The position numbers were made by a program, and so were the translations under genes. The notes under the pieces are model-generated. The model saw nothing but the letters and a program-made list of their open reading frames with translations, searched no databases and was not told where the DNA came from. This document shows positions 27,220-35,823 of a stretch of 64,000 nt of DNA, in pieces (positions within the stretch are counted from its first letter, which is position 1; every line of letters starts with the position of its first letter). Origin of the DNA: JAICKM01 sp050998805 (GTDB taxonomy: Bacteria > Chloroflexota > Chloroflexia > QHBQ01 > JAICKM01); assembly GCA_050998805.1 (NCBI GenBank), contig JBPCPV010000037.1:17486-81485 (forward strand), written 5' to 3'.

Positions 27220-29688
27220 TTACCATATGACCGCCCCGTCGGCTTCTCGGTGAGCCACATGCTTGGCATTTCCTATTGTCCGCTCAGATGCGACCAGCAG
27301 GGCTGCTGTGCCGACAACGACCAGATAAGTCGCCTCTCCTTCGTCGCCGAAATCCACAGTTAGTTTGTTGGTGAACAGGGCAGTTGTTCTCTGCAGACTG
27401 TTCAATGCGCGCGCTTCCGGGCCGATGTCAGGCACTGCATAGAAAGTGAAGTAGTTGGCGGCGAAGAGGTCGTTGAGTTCGGCGGGTACTTTGCCTCCGC
27501 TGTCAAGCGAGGGGAGGAGTCGGAACCCTCGCAGGGCTGATAGCTTGCTCAGGTAGCGGTTCTCCCACTCGGCTTTGGTTTTGCCTGGATCGTCGAGGGA
27601 GAATCGGAGGTTCACGCGTCGTTCCAGTAGGGCCTTGACAGCGCAGCAGTTAGCGATCTCCTCATTGGGCACCCACCCCAGCTGAGCCTTCCATTCTTCG
27701 ATCCGCGTTGCATCATGCGACCAGTCGGCTTCGCAATTCTGAGCGACGTGGATGGCCGAATAGAGATTGTAATCTTCGCTGGAGAGTAGGTGCTGTGGGT
27801 CGTAAATGAGAGCCTGGGGAGGCTGGTAGCTGTCGCGAAAGTTGAAGCGCGCCTTTATGACGTAGTAGCGCTCGATATCTTCCCACCGGCTGGCGATGAA
27901 CGCAGATCGTTTCTCTATCTTCTTGCTGAACGCGCGCTCTGCTGTCTGGGCAATCTCCTCAACCCCTTCCGGTTCGGTAGCCGAGTTCTCATCCATGCGA
28001 TCCCCACTAAGCTCCTCGGTGATGTAGCGGAGGGTCACGCTGGCTGCTCCCACACGGAATGGCCGCGCACCTGCATCGCGCATCACGCGCTCGATTAGCT
28101 CGCTCACCTTCAGGTAGTACGCAATCTCTCCTTTGAGCCTCCGGAATGTCCACTGATCTGTTGCGCCATATGTCTGCTTGACAGCCTCAAACAGACTTTC
28201 GGCCTGTTCTGCGTCGGCTGTGGGTATGCTCTGCTGGTAGCGGTAGATAGGAAGGAAGGCTTCAGCGATTGCTCCGCTCCTCACGTAGCCATAGATGCCG
28301 TTGCGCGGTGCCAGCGTCTGTTTGACGATGGCCGACAGCTCGACCCGTGTCAGCTGCTTGTCGGCGAACGGCTTAAGTTCGGCCACGAGTTTGTCGGGCA
28401 CGATAGCCCAGGCGTCGCTCGGCGTGTCGGAAACTTCTTTGCCCAGCACACGGCCGGCCCGTCCCAGCCGCTGGGTGAACTCGTCGGCGTATTGGCCGTC
28501 GAAGAGTAGGAAATCAATACTCTGGCGGGCTTTCCCTTTCCGCTCGAAGTTGTAGCCGATGTCCACTGTGGGTGTAGCAAGCATCAGTTCGACTATGCGC
28601 GCGCGCTCGCGCCCGACCTTGCGCTGTGGGCCGGTTAGACGCTCCATGCGCTCGTTGTCGCGTCCGCCATATCTAGCGTATATGGTGTTGATGCGCCAAA
28701 GAGCGCTGCTGATGATCGCACCGTGCCGGCCCTGATCTAGCCACTCGTTCACGGTTTGCTTTGCGCCGACGGCCAGGTCCACGATCCCTTGGTCATACTC
28801 TTCGGCGCTGTAGAGCCGCAGCCGCAGCGGGGCAAGTGCGGGCAGACGTTTTAAGCCAGCCGGTTCGGTTCCGGGCTCGATGTATTCGATCTTGATGTCG
28901 CTCCCGCTTTGGAGTCGTCTGAGGTAGCCCTCCACATCGGCGTTCGGCGTAGCGGTGAGCAGGCAAACCCGGCGCTTCTCCTGCCCAAAGTATCTCCATT
29001 CGCGGAGCAGAGTGAGAAAGAAGAGGAAGTTGGCAAGCTGCTTGGCGTTGTAGTAGTGAAACTCGTCCACGATGATGTAGTTGAACGTGTTGACGAAATG
29101 GTGGAACAGTAGGTTGCGCTCGTGCGGATTGCCGAGGCCATACAGGGCATAGTAGAAGATGTCAGGGTTAACCACGAGAATGTACGGGGACTTGCCGTCG
29201 GGATGATTACCATCGGAGTCCTTCATAAAGCTGCTGGGGTTCTTCAATATCTTCTCAAGGGCGTCGCTCGACCGCTTGTAGTTGCCCGCCATGTGCGCTT
29301 TGCCCAGCTCACGGATGGCACTCGCGTCCAGCCGCATGACTTCATGGGGAATACGATCGTTGTGCGCGATAAACTTCTCAACGTCTGCGGCGTGCTGGCG
29401 CAGCAACTCATTGGTGGGCGCGATGAAGAGCACGTTGGCCTGATAGCGGCTCTTGTTCTGCTCATAGTCATCGGCGAGATCGAGCAGGTGCAGCAAGGCG
29501 GCCTGGGTTTTGCCGGTGCCGGTGTTGTAGCTGTTGACGACGATCTCGGTCTGTTTCAGCGCATGATAGGTGCGCCACTGATGGTAGAGTGGATCTCTGC
29601 CAAACGAGGCGGTTTTCAGCCGCTCGTAGTCTTCGGCGGTTGGGTCGGCGACGGCTTCGGTGTGGGGGGCGAGGGTCAGTTCCAGCAC
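27220..29688 (-). CDS. cas3: Type I-D Cas3 helicase (Cas3', no HD nuclease)
   Basis: This 822-residue superfamily 2 helicase has Walker A NTGTGKTQAALLHL (about 55-68), a DExH-type box VDEFHYYN, and motif III LLTATPN. The C-terminal RecA domain has QRLGRAGRVLG. It has no HD nuclease domain, matching type I-D, where the HD sits in Cas10d. It would unwind DNA bound by the I-D Cascade. It follows csc1 directly, and its stop is 25 bases from the cas6 start. Confidence 0.92.
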   Translation of the reverse strand: MLELTLAPHTEAVADPTAEDYERLKTASFGRDPLYHQWRTYHALKQTEIVVNSYNTGTGKTQAALLHLLDLADDYEQNKSRYQANVLFIAPTNELLRQHAADVEKFIAHNDRIPHEVMRLDASAIRELGKAHMAGNYKRSSDALEKILKNPSSFMKDSDGNHPDGKSPYILVVNPDIFYYALYGLGNPHERNLLFHHFVNTFNYIIVDEFHYYNAKQLANFLFFLTLLREWRYFGQEKRRVCLLTATPNADVEGYLRRLQSGSDIKIEYIEPGTEPAGLKRLPALAPLRLRLYSAEEYDQGIVDLAVGAKQTVNEWLDQGRHGAIISSALWRINTIYARYGGRDNERMERLTGPQRKVGRERARIVELMLATPTVDIGYNFERKGKARQSIDFLLFDGQYADEFTQRLGRAGRVLGKEVSDTPSDAWAIVPDKLVAELKPFADKQLTRVELSAIVKQTLAPRNGIYGYVRSGAIAEAFLPIYRYQQSIPTADAEQAESLFEAVKQTYGATDQWTFRRLKGEIAYYLKVSELIERVMRDAGARPFRVGAASVTLRYITEELSGDRMDENSATEPEGVEEIAQTAERAFSKKIEKRSAFIASRWEDIERYYVIKARFNFRDSYQPPQALIYDPQHLLSSEDYNLYSAIHVAQNCEADWSHDATRIEEWKAQLGWVPNEEIANCCAVKALLERRVNLRFSLDDPGKTKAEWENRYLSKLSALRGFRLLPSLDSGGKVPAELNDLFAANYFTFYAVPDIGPEARALNSLQRTTALFTNKLTVDFGDEGEATYLVVVGTAALLVASERTIGNAKHVAHREADGAVIW

Positions 29689-30417
29689 TTATTCTACTCC
29701 ATACTCCATCTCAGCCGGAAGAAAGACGTCACCGCCGTCCTGGCGGAAGCGCCAGAACGAGCCGCGCATCTCCACATCGCGCAAGATCGGAGCGGGGTGG
29801 ATGTTGTATGCCGAGTAGGTGAGCAGGGCTCCGGTGTCGGGCAGGTCGGCTCCGTTGAGCAGGCCAGTCACGGAAGCGCGAACTTGCGTGACAAGTTCGG
29901 GAGTTATGGGCCGGTGTGACCAGGTGACGCGGGCCTTGCTCATAAACTTGCCGAGACGGATATAGACGGGGGGCAACGCATCCTGGTCGGCCGCTATTCT
30001 CCCGTCGCGGTCAAGCAGGTAGAAGCGTGCGCGGCTGTCGAGGCCGAGCATACGGATGCGCCCTGTCTGGGGGAAGTTCATGGCCCGTGGCTTATCCCGC
30101 GTGGTCATGATCGAGTTTTGCGCGAAGCGGTAGTAATAGCTGTCGGGCTGCCCGTTGAACGTGCTGAGGGCCAAGCGCAGGCTGCTGAACCCGGCGGGCG
30201 TGACATAGAGGCCCCTTGCGTTCAGCGGCGCGAGGTCACGCGCGTAGCTGGGGCCGTCGTCACCTTTCACCAGCCGATAGGGGGCGCTACAAAGGTTCAG
30301 AGCGTAGGTAAGGGCGTAGTTGCCGATGAGAGGCTCGCTCTCGAAAAGCGAGCCGATCTCGCGGCTGGCGAAGTAGGTATGCTCCAGCAGGTGTAGATCT
30401 GCGACGTAGATGTGCAT
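29689..30417 (-). CDS. csc1: Type I-D Cas5 protein Csc1
   Basis: This 242-residue protein has the Csc1 N-terminus HIYVADLHLLEHTYFASREIG, seen as YVADLHLLEH and TYFASREIG, and the middle motif LYVTPAGFSS. Csc1 binds the crRNA 5' handle and helps PAM recognition in I-D Cascade. It lies between csc2 and cas3' with no gap to the helicase gene. Confidence 0.92.
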   Translation of the reverse strand: MHIYVADLHLLEHTYFASREIGSLFESEPLIGNYALTYALNLCSAPYRLVKGDDGPSYARDLAPLNARGLYVTPAGFSSLRLALSTFNGQPDSYYYRFAQNSIMTTRDKPRAMNFPQTGRIRMLGLDSRARFYLLDRDGRIAADQDALPPVYIRLGKFMSKARVTWSHRPITPELVTQVRASVTGLLNGADLPDTGALLTYSAYNIHPAPILRDVEMRGSFWRFRQDGGDVFLPAEMEYGVE

Positions 30418-30426
30418 GGGTGGCCC

Positions 30427-31464
30427 CTACTTCTTATCGTAGCTGTCGGTCTGTTCCCGCAGGAGAGCGGCGATCCGTTCGGGTTCGGTGTAGAGAGCCT
30501 GCACGCCATCGAGTTCAGCCTGTAGCTCGGCCCCCCGCAGCAGCACCGGGCGGCGGCTGAACACTCCGGGCAGCAGGCGGTCGGTGGCTGTCTCGACAGC
30601 CTTCTCCACGGCCTGATTCGGCAGCGGGAACGGCAAATCGACTTCTTCTGGCTTCAGGTCAGGCTGCTTTTCCTTCATCTGCTTGAACTCAGCATCGAAC
30701 AGCAGATCGTAGACTTCCTGGGTGAGTTCGAGGTTGCTGAATAGCTCGCAGTCGCTGAAGGCAACAGCCACGATCTTGTTCTCGACCCGTCCGAGGCGGC
30801 TTGAGATCGCGCCGTAACGGTTGCTCCGCATGATGTTGCCGATCACGTAGCAGAGTTCGGTATGGGTCACGTCCTTGAGCGTCTCGATGTCGAGGAAATG
30901 GACCTCGGGCAGCACATACTCATCGCTGTTGATGCTGGCGCTAGGCTCCTTGGTGATGGGATCGCGCATGGTGCCGGTGTCGAAGGTGGCGTTGAAGGTG
31001 CGCCGCGCGGCCACCTGGGCGACGGTGCCGAGCGAGAAGGAATCATCGGTGAGGACACGGCTCTTCTGTGCGCCGCCGCCTCCGGCCGCGAAGCCGTAGA
31101 GATAGCAGTCAATGCACTGCTCGCAGGGGGTGTTGGTGTTGAGCATACAGACCCCGTACTTGTCGGCGTTCTTGTTGTCCTTTGCCTTCTTGAGCAGGTC
31201 ATGCTCTCTCAGCAGTTCGCGGCCTGTGCGCCGCTCGACGGCGGTCTGCTTGCGCTTGCTGATGACGACGCGACGCACGTTCGGGCTGTCCTCGCCGCGC
31301 CCAGCCCTGACCAGTTCCTTCACCAGCCCCTCTCCGCTGCCCTCGGTGCGGAAGATCGTCTCCGATTCGGTCTTGCGGATAACAATGAGGCTGACATAGC
31401 GACCGCGCGGCAGGTTGCTGTACTTGGGGAGTAGATATTGTTGGTACTTATCGAATGCGCTCAT
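30427..31464 (-). CDS. csc2: Type I-D Cas7 backbone protein Csc2
   Basis: This 345-residue protein forms the crRNA-binding backbone. The pattern includes YVSLIVIRKTESETIFRTEG (motif IVIRKTESETIFR), a zinc-type Cys cluster (CMLNTNTPCEQCIDCYLYGF) near residues 110-130, and HTELCYVIGNIMRSNRYGAI, typical of Csc2. The spacing to csc1 is 9 bases. It fits type I-D and separates this operon from the III-B operon next to it. Confidence 0.93.
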   Translation of the reverse strand: MSAFDKYQQYLLPKYSNLPRGRYVSLIVIRKTESETIFRTEGSGEGLVKELVRAGRGEDSPNVRRVVISKRKQTAVERRTGRELLREHDLLKKAKDNKNADKYGVCMLNTNTPCEQCIDCYLYGFAAGGGGAQKSRVLTDDSFSLGTVAQVAARRTFNATFDTGTMRDPITKEPSASINSDEYVLPEVHFLDIETLKDVTHTELCYVIGNIMRSNRYGAISSRLGRVENKIVAVAFSDCELFSNLELTQEVYDLLFDAEFKQMKEKQPDLKPEEVDLPFPLPNQAVEKAVETATDRLLPGVFSRRPVLLRGAELQAELDGVQALYTEPERIAALLREQTDSYDKK

Positions 31465-31508
31465 TGGATGAGTTCTCCTTGTTAGGCTGGTTGGGCCGAT
31501 CGCTTTGA

Positions 31509-31970
31509 CTACTCGTTGATCACCTGCGATTGTTGCGCCGCTTCGGCGGCCTGTTCCTGCTCGAGGTTGGCTTTCTCCTTCTGCGGCAGGGCGTTGCGGA
31601 AGTAGATCAGATAGGCGCTGCGGAACAACTTTTTACGCTGTAGCAGCCTGTTCACGTCCCCGCGATGGTCTCGCGCCACCAGAATGTCGAAAAAGAGTTC
31701 CACATATTGCATGATCTGGTCTTGCTTGAGTTCTCGCTTCTCGTAGCCGGGGCGATATTCGGCGGGAGTGACGCGATTGATGTGCTCGTATATCTGGTCT
31801 GCGGAACCGAACTTGACGGTGTCACGCATGTCGTCTTTCGGCTCTTTCTCCAGGTTGTCGAGGATGATGTCCAACGGCTTGAGCAGGGAGTTGCGCCTGA
31901 ACGAGCGCCCCTTGATCTGATTGTGGGCCGCCAGAACCGCCATGTCCTTTAACGCTTCCATCGGTTTCAT
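31509..31970 (-). CDS. Separate helical small-subunit candidate (Cas11d-like)
   Basis: This 153-residue helix-rich protein overlaps the cas10d stop by four bases (ATGA). Segments include MEALKDMAVLAAHNQIKGRSF, LKPLDIILDNLEKEP, YVELFFDILVARDH and a Gln/Glu/Ala-rich C-terminus. In characterised I-D systems the Cas11 small subunit is made from an internal start inside cas10d. Here a standalone gene occupies the position that the Cas10d C-terminal helical region would take. A small-subunit role is inferred from position, size and helicity, not from a confirmed motif. Confidence 0.65.
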   Translation of the reverse strand: MKPMEALKDMAVLAAHNQIKGRSFRRNSLLKPLDIILDNLEKEPKDDMRDTVKFGSADQIYEHINRVTPAEYRPGYEKRELKQDQIMQYVELFFDILVARDHRGDVNRLLQRKKLFRSAYLIYFRNALPQKEKANLEQEQAAEAAQQSQVINE

Positions 31971-34666
31971 GCGGTGTACTCCTTTGCGATCTTGTCGAGC
32001 AGACCGACAACCTGCTTGCTTAGATAGGTGGCGTGCTGTTCGGGGTTGGTCTTGGCGGGCGCGCCGGCTTTGCCCGGCCTGTCGCCTTTGGCGTGAACTT
32101 TCTGCTCGATAGCGCGATCGGCGACATAGTAGACGGCGAACGGATCGTCGGCGGCGGCTGTTGCCAGATCGAGCAGCAGATCGTCGTTGTTATCCAGTCC
32201 GTGGCTGTCCTTACTGCTGACTTGTCGTGATAGGTGATCTATCGCACCGAGGCGCACGACGATATTTTCGGCCGGCATGTAGCCATCCTGGTCCGGCGGC
32301 TCATTACTCCAACCGTCTTTACGCCGGGCGTACTCCTGTTTGTCGGCGACATCACGGTAGGTTTCGATGCTGCGATAGCCGTCGGTGGGCAGCAGCCAAC
32401 GCAGACTGCGGGGGATGCCGTCCGCGAAGAACGAGAGCTGATGCTGATGCAGATATTCGCCGGTGAAAAGCGGCGTCGGTGTGCGGGAAAGGACCACGCG
32501 GCAGGCGAAGAGGTCGGCCACCATCAGGGCGTGGGTGAGTGCGAAGATGAACTGTTTGCCGTAGTTGTCGCCGGGCGCGGTGAGCGGCATGGTGGGGGTG
32601 TTGCCGAGCGACTCGCTGAACTCTGAGCGGCCGACGCCGTTGAGTTTCTTGGGGGTGGCAAGAATGCTTACCCGCCGGCTCAGTATGCTGCCGAGTTTGC
32701 TGTCGTACTGCTCGTGCCAGGCGCTGAGGTAGCCAAGAGTGTCGAACAGCAGGCTGCGGTTCTCTATGTCCTCGACCGGCTGATCTGCGGCGTCGGCATC
32801 GGCGGAGCGGCTTTCCAGACGGATCGTGCCGAACATGTTTTTCATGGCATCGAGATACGGGGCGGTGAAGAAGGCGTAGGGATAGAGGTGGAGGTAGAAG
32901 GTGGTGTATTTGCCCCCGTGCTTGTCATCATGGGACGGCCACGCCAGCTTCTCCAAGATAAACTCCGCCCGGCAGACGGCGCAGACGTTGCGCTTAGGGT
33001 CGCGGGCCGAGCCGCCCTCGAGGCGGTTACTGAAGAATTGCACAGTCAGGCTGCTGGGGGCGTTGGCGGACATCCACTCGCCGGTAGGTCGTCCGGCGCT
33101 ACAGGTGCCGCACTGCTTGTGGTTGCTGGTGACGTACTGATGCAGATTGGCCTTGAAGTTGGGTTGCCCGACAGTGGCGTTCACTTCGAGGTTGTTCTGT
33201 AGATAGGCCAGAAAATCGCCGAAGTCGGCGCTTTCGGTGACTTCGCTTGCGGCGTCGCCCCGCAGCTTCTTCAAGTCATCGTTCATACACTCAAACAGCA
33301 TGTCGAAGGAGACGGTGCTGTTATGGGCGAGTAGAGGGCCACGGCGCGTGGCGAACACCTGATTGTATAGGGGGTAATCGTCCGCCGGCAACTCCATCAG
33401 CAGATAGACGCGCTCCCACGGGTCGCTATTTGGCGCGCCCTTCAACAGCGGCTTGAGGTGGTTTTCGAGGAGGTTGCGGTAGGCGTAGGCGAGAGCGCCT
33501 CGCCGAAAGGTGTCCTGAGCGAGCGGTATGATTGGCGCGGGTTGATCCAGTAGTTTTTGCGCGGCTGCGGCGAACGGCTGCTCCTGCTGGGCCGCCGCAT
33601 CCTCCAGGTCGGACAGCAGCTTGCCGAGGTACGTGTCGTGATCCTGTTCTTTGTAGGTTTTGCGCTCGGCGATAGAGTAGATAACATCCATGATCTGCTC
33701 GAAAGTAGCGCCGCCTTCTACAGCCGCCCTATCCACCTTGATGCCGTCTTTGGTGTTTCTGATGAACTTCTTGTAAGCCGACGCCTTCTTCAAATCCACT
33801 TCGTGGGCGACGCGGCGGGCAATCTCCTCGGTGTCGGCGGGGGTCCAGGTGAACGGTTCGCGCTCTGAGAGGAGGTAGGCTACGCCTTCGGGGTAGAAGA
33901 GCAGGTCAGCGAAGAAGAGGGGGCGGCCCTCGTGCGTGTGGCGCTCGCGGAGGTAGGCGACAACGACGTTATGGATCAGGTTGGTGAGCAGGCCGCGATT
34001 CTCACCGAGGCGGTGCGTGACCCAACGAAGGTGGCGAGCGGAGGCTGATTCGACACGGGACTGGAACTCGGCCTTGTGGGTGGTTTCGGCCAGGTCTTGT
34101 GAGAGGTCGAGGTTGTCCAGACCCTGCATCAGTGGGCCGAGTTCATCCAATCGCTCACGGTCTATCTTGAAGCGGTTGCTGGAGCGGTTCAGGTCGCAGA
34201 GGGGTGCACTGTCGTGTTGGTGGAAGTGGGCCAGCCACTTGATCTCTTCCAGGTAGTCTTCCCAATCGGGGAAGAAGTCAGACATATTGAGCCGTGTCAG
34301 CTCGGCGCGGATGTTTGCACTGGTGGCGATGTCGGCGTATTTGGCTCTTGAGTCGCGGGCATTGTACAGCTCGATCTTGTTGATGTCGTGAATCGTGTAG
34401 GCGGCGAACAGGAGCCGCTCTTCGAGGTCGGTCAATTCGAGGATGCCCGACACGCGGAGCTTGTGCAACACGTTCACGCCGTCGAGGACGTGCATGTAGT
34501 AGCTCTGCCCCTGGTGCTTGCCGCTCTGGCGTATGCGGCGGTAGGAGGTCATCGGTCCACTCGCCACCGTGCTGTAGTAGAATGCCAGCAGGTCGCCGGC
34601 GTCGTCTTCGTCGTCCTCATCGCCGAGGCCCAAGAATGCGAGGTCTATCTTGCCGTTGTCAGCCAT
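31967..34666 (-). CDS. cas10d: Type I-D large subunit Cas10d (Csc3) with HD nuclease
   Basis: This 899-residue large subunit starts at ATG 34666 after AGGAGGG. An acidic stretch (LGDEDDEDDAGD) is followed by an HD nuclease domain: HVLDGV, then AYTIHDINKIE (about residue 110) and AHFHQHD. A zinc-type double Cys-x2-Cys (CGTCSAG, CAVCRAEF) lies near residues 520-590, and palm-like remnants follow (KLNGVGRSEFSESLG, LTHALMVADLFA). The HD domain supplies DNA cleavage for this operon. It is the first gene after the WYL regulator. The C-terminal helical domain seems to be encoded separately by the next gene. Confidence 0.9.
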   Translation of the reverse strand: MADNGKIDLAFLGLGDEDDEDDAGDLLAFYYSTVASGPMTSYRRIRQSGKHQGQSYYMHVLDGVNVLHKLRVSGILELTDLEERLLFAAYTIHDINKIELYNARDSRAKYADIATSANIRAELTRLNMSDFFPDWEDYLEEIKWLAHFHQHDSAPLCDLNRSSNRFKIDRERLDELGPLMQGLDNLDLSQDLAETTHKAEFQSRVESASARHLRWVTHRLGENRGLLTNLIHNVVVAYLRERHTHEGRPLFFADLLFYPEGVAYLLSEREPFTWTPADTEEIARRVAHEVDLKKASAYKKFIRNTKDGIKVDRAAVEGGATFEQIMDVIYSIAERKTYKEQDHDTYLGKLLSDLEDAAAQQEQPFAAAAQKLLDQPAPIIPLAQDTFRRGALAYAYRNLLENHLKPLLKGAPNSDPWERVYLLMELPADDYPLYNQVFATRRGPLLAHNSTVSFDMLFECMNDDLKKLRGDAASEVTESADFGDFLAYLQNNLEVNATVGQPNFKANLHQYVTSNHKQCGTCSAGRPTGEWMSANAPSSLTVQFFSNRLEGGSARDPKRNVCAVCRAEFILEKLAWPSHDDKHGGKYTTFYLHLYPYAFFTAPYLDAMKNMFGTIRLESRSADADAADQPVEDIENRSLLFDTLGYLSAWHEQYDSKLGSILSRRVSILATPKKLNGVGRSEFSESLGNTPTMPLTAPGDNYGKQFIFALTHALMVADLFACRVVLSRTPTPLFTGEYLHQHQLSFFADGIPRSLRWLLPTDGYRSIETYRDVADKQEYARRKDGWSNEPPDQDGYMPAENIVVRLGAIDHLSRQVSSKDSHGLDNNDDLLLDLATAAADDPFAVYYVADRAIEQKVHAKGDRPGKAGAPAKTNPEQHATYLSKQVVGLLDKIAKEYTA

Positions 34667-34710
34667 AAGTGTGTCCCTCCTATAGATGCTGAAAACAGTG
34701 TACCACGTCA

Positions 34711-34728
34711 AGTTGCGCCCAGTTGCGC
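34711..34728. promoter_or_regulatory. Direct-repeat operator candidate upstream of cas10d
   Basis: The 8-mer AGTTGCGC occurs twice, exactly 10 bases apart, in the short gap between the WYL regulator and cas10d. One helical turn between copies puts them on the same DNA face. A related TTTGCGCCGAG lies at 35788-35798 in the gap between the regulator and cas4. These are candidate sites for the WYL protein. Confidence 0.5.
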
Positions 34729-35718
34729 TCATCCCATCGTGCTAGAATACAGATGTGACATGGCCTCGATGGTGCGGCGGATCTCGGAGACGAGTTCGGG
34801 CGGATCAAGCACGGTTACGCCTTCGCCGTAGGCGAGCAGGAGGCGGCGGGCGGCGAAGAGGTCGTCGGTGCGGGCGGTGACTGTGGCAGAGCCGTCGAGG
34901 TGGCGCTCGACCTGTTGGCCGGGGAAGTGATCGCTGACGCTATCGCGGGCGATGTTGGCGGCGAGGCGGTAGCGCAGCGGGTGTGTGGGGCGGGCCAGGC
35001 GGCCGGGCATGGCGCGCCGGGGCAGAATCTGGACGGAGCCGGGCAGGATCTTGTCGAGGCGGAGGTCGAACTCTTTGCCGGTGTTTATGTTGTAGACGGG
35101 TAGGTAGACGTGGCCGCCTTTGTAGGTGAGGGGATGGGGTTCGACGGTGTGGGTGCGTTCTTTGCCTTCGATGGGGCTGCGGTAGATGAGTTCGAGCTGT
35201 TGGCCGCGCTGGATAGCGAGTTCGATCTTGGCGACGGTCGGTTGGTCGGCGTTGCGATAGTCGGTGGTCTCGCGGAGGTCGATCCGGTAGGCGCGCTTTT
35301 TTTGGAGTTTGGCTTGCTGCTCGGCGGGCAGGAGGTTCACGAGGTGGTCGAGCAGGTCGGCGATTTCGGTGCGGTGGAGCATGGTGGTGTTGGCGAAGGT
35401 GTCACGGAGGACGCCGAGGGCGAAGAGCTGGTCGGGGGTGAGGGAGACGCCGAAGGGGGAGTTGTGCCAGGTGTAGAGATGGGTGCTCCGGTCGCAGGGG
35501 ATGTCGTAGCCGAGGGTGCGGAGTGTTCCGAGGTCGCGCCGGACTTTGTGGTAGGAGGGGCCGGCGAGCATCGGGTCGTCGAGGGATTCGGGGTCGAGGA
35601 GGTCTTTGTCGGCGAGGGCGTGCTGGATCTGGGGCAGGGTGTGGGGCGCGGAGTGGAGCATGACGAGTATGGCGAGCCTGCGCCTGAGTGCCAATTCCTC
35701 GCGGGTGTCGGGCTTCAT
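34729..35718 (-). CDS. WYL-domain transcriptional regulator (type I-D operon)
   Basis: This 329-residue regulator begins at ATG 35718 (MKPDTREELALRRRLAILVML); an upstream GTG/ATG at 35763 falls inside the promoter. The N-terminus is a winged-helix region with RRDLGTLRTLGYDIPCD. The WYL domain lies at about 165-245 (LELIYRSPIEGKERTHTV, HPLTYKGGHVYLPVYN), followed by the C-terminal extension TARTDDLFAARRLLLAYG. It is divergent from cas4-cas1-cas2 and directly upstream of cas10d, well placed to control both. It is related in layout to the WYL protein of the cmr operon. Confidence 0.87.
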   Translation of the reverse strand: MKPDTREELALRRRLAILVMLHSAPHTLPQIQHALADKDLLDPESLDDPMLAGPSYHKVRRDLGTLRTLGYDIPCDRSTHLYTWHNSPFGVSLTPDQLFALGVLRDTFANTTMLHRTEIADLLDHLVNLLPAEQQAKLQKKRAYRIDLRETTDYRNADQPTVAKIELAIQRGQQLELIYRSPIEGKERTHTVEPHPLTYKGGHVYLPVYNINTGKEFDLRLDKILPGSVQILPRRAMPGRLARPTHPLRYRLAANIARDSVSDHFPGQQVERHLDGSATVTARTDDLFAARRLLLAYGEGVTVLDPPELVSEIRRTIEAMSHLYSSTMG

Positions 35719-35753
35719 CTTGGGTCGCGCTCCTGGTTCGGGTGTCACTGAGG

Positions 35754-35782
35754 ATGATAGCACGGCTGAGACCGGCTGTCAA
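35754..35782 (-). promoter_or_regulatory. Promoter for the WYL regulator / I-D operon
   Basis: On the minus strand TTGACA (35777-35782) and TATCAT (35754-35759) are separated by exactly 17 bases. The start point would be near 35747, just upstream of ATG 35718, which supports that start. The TTGCGCC-like element at 35788-35798 lies next to the -35. Confidence 0.7.
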
Positions 35783-35823
35783 GTGGATTTGCGCCGAGTA
35801 GTCGGTAGAGAGGAGGCTTAGAT

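Noticed and set aside
35110..35751. 213-codon plus-strand frame rich in Val/Gly/Glu
   Set aside because: Antisense to the WYL regulator; composition is that of reverse-complement coding DNA.
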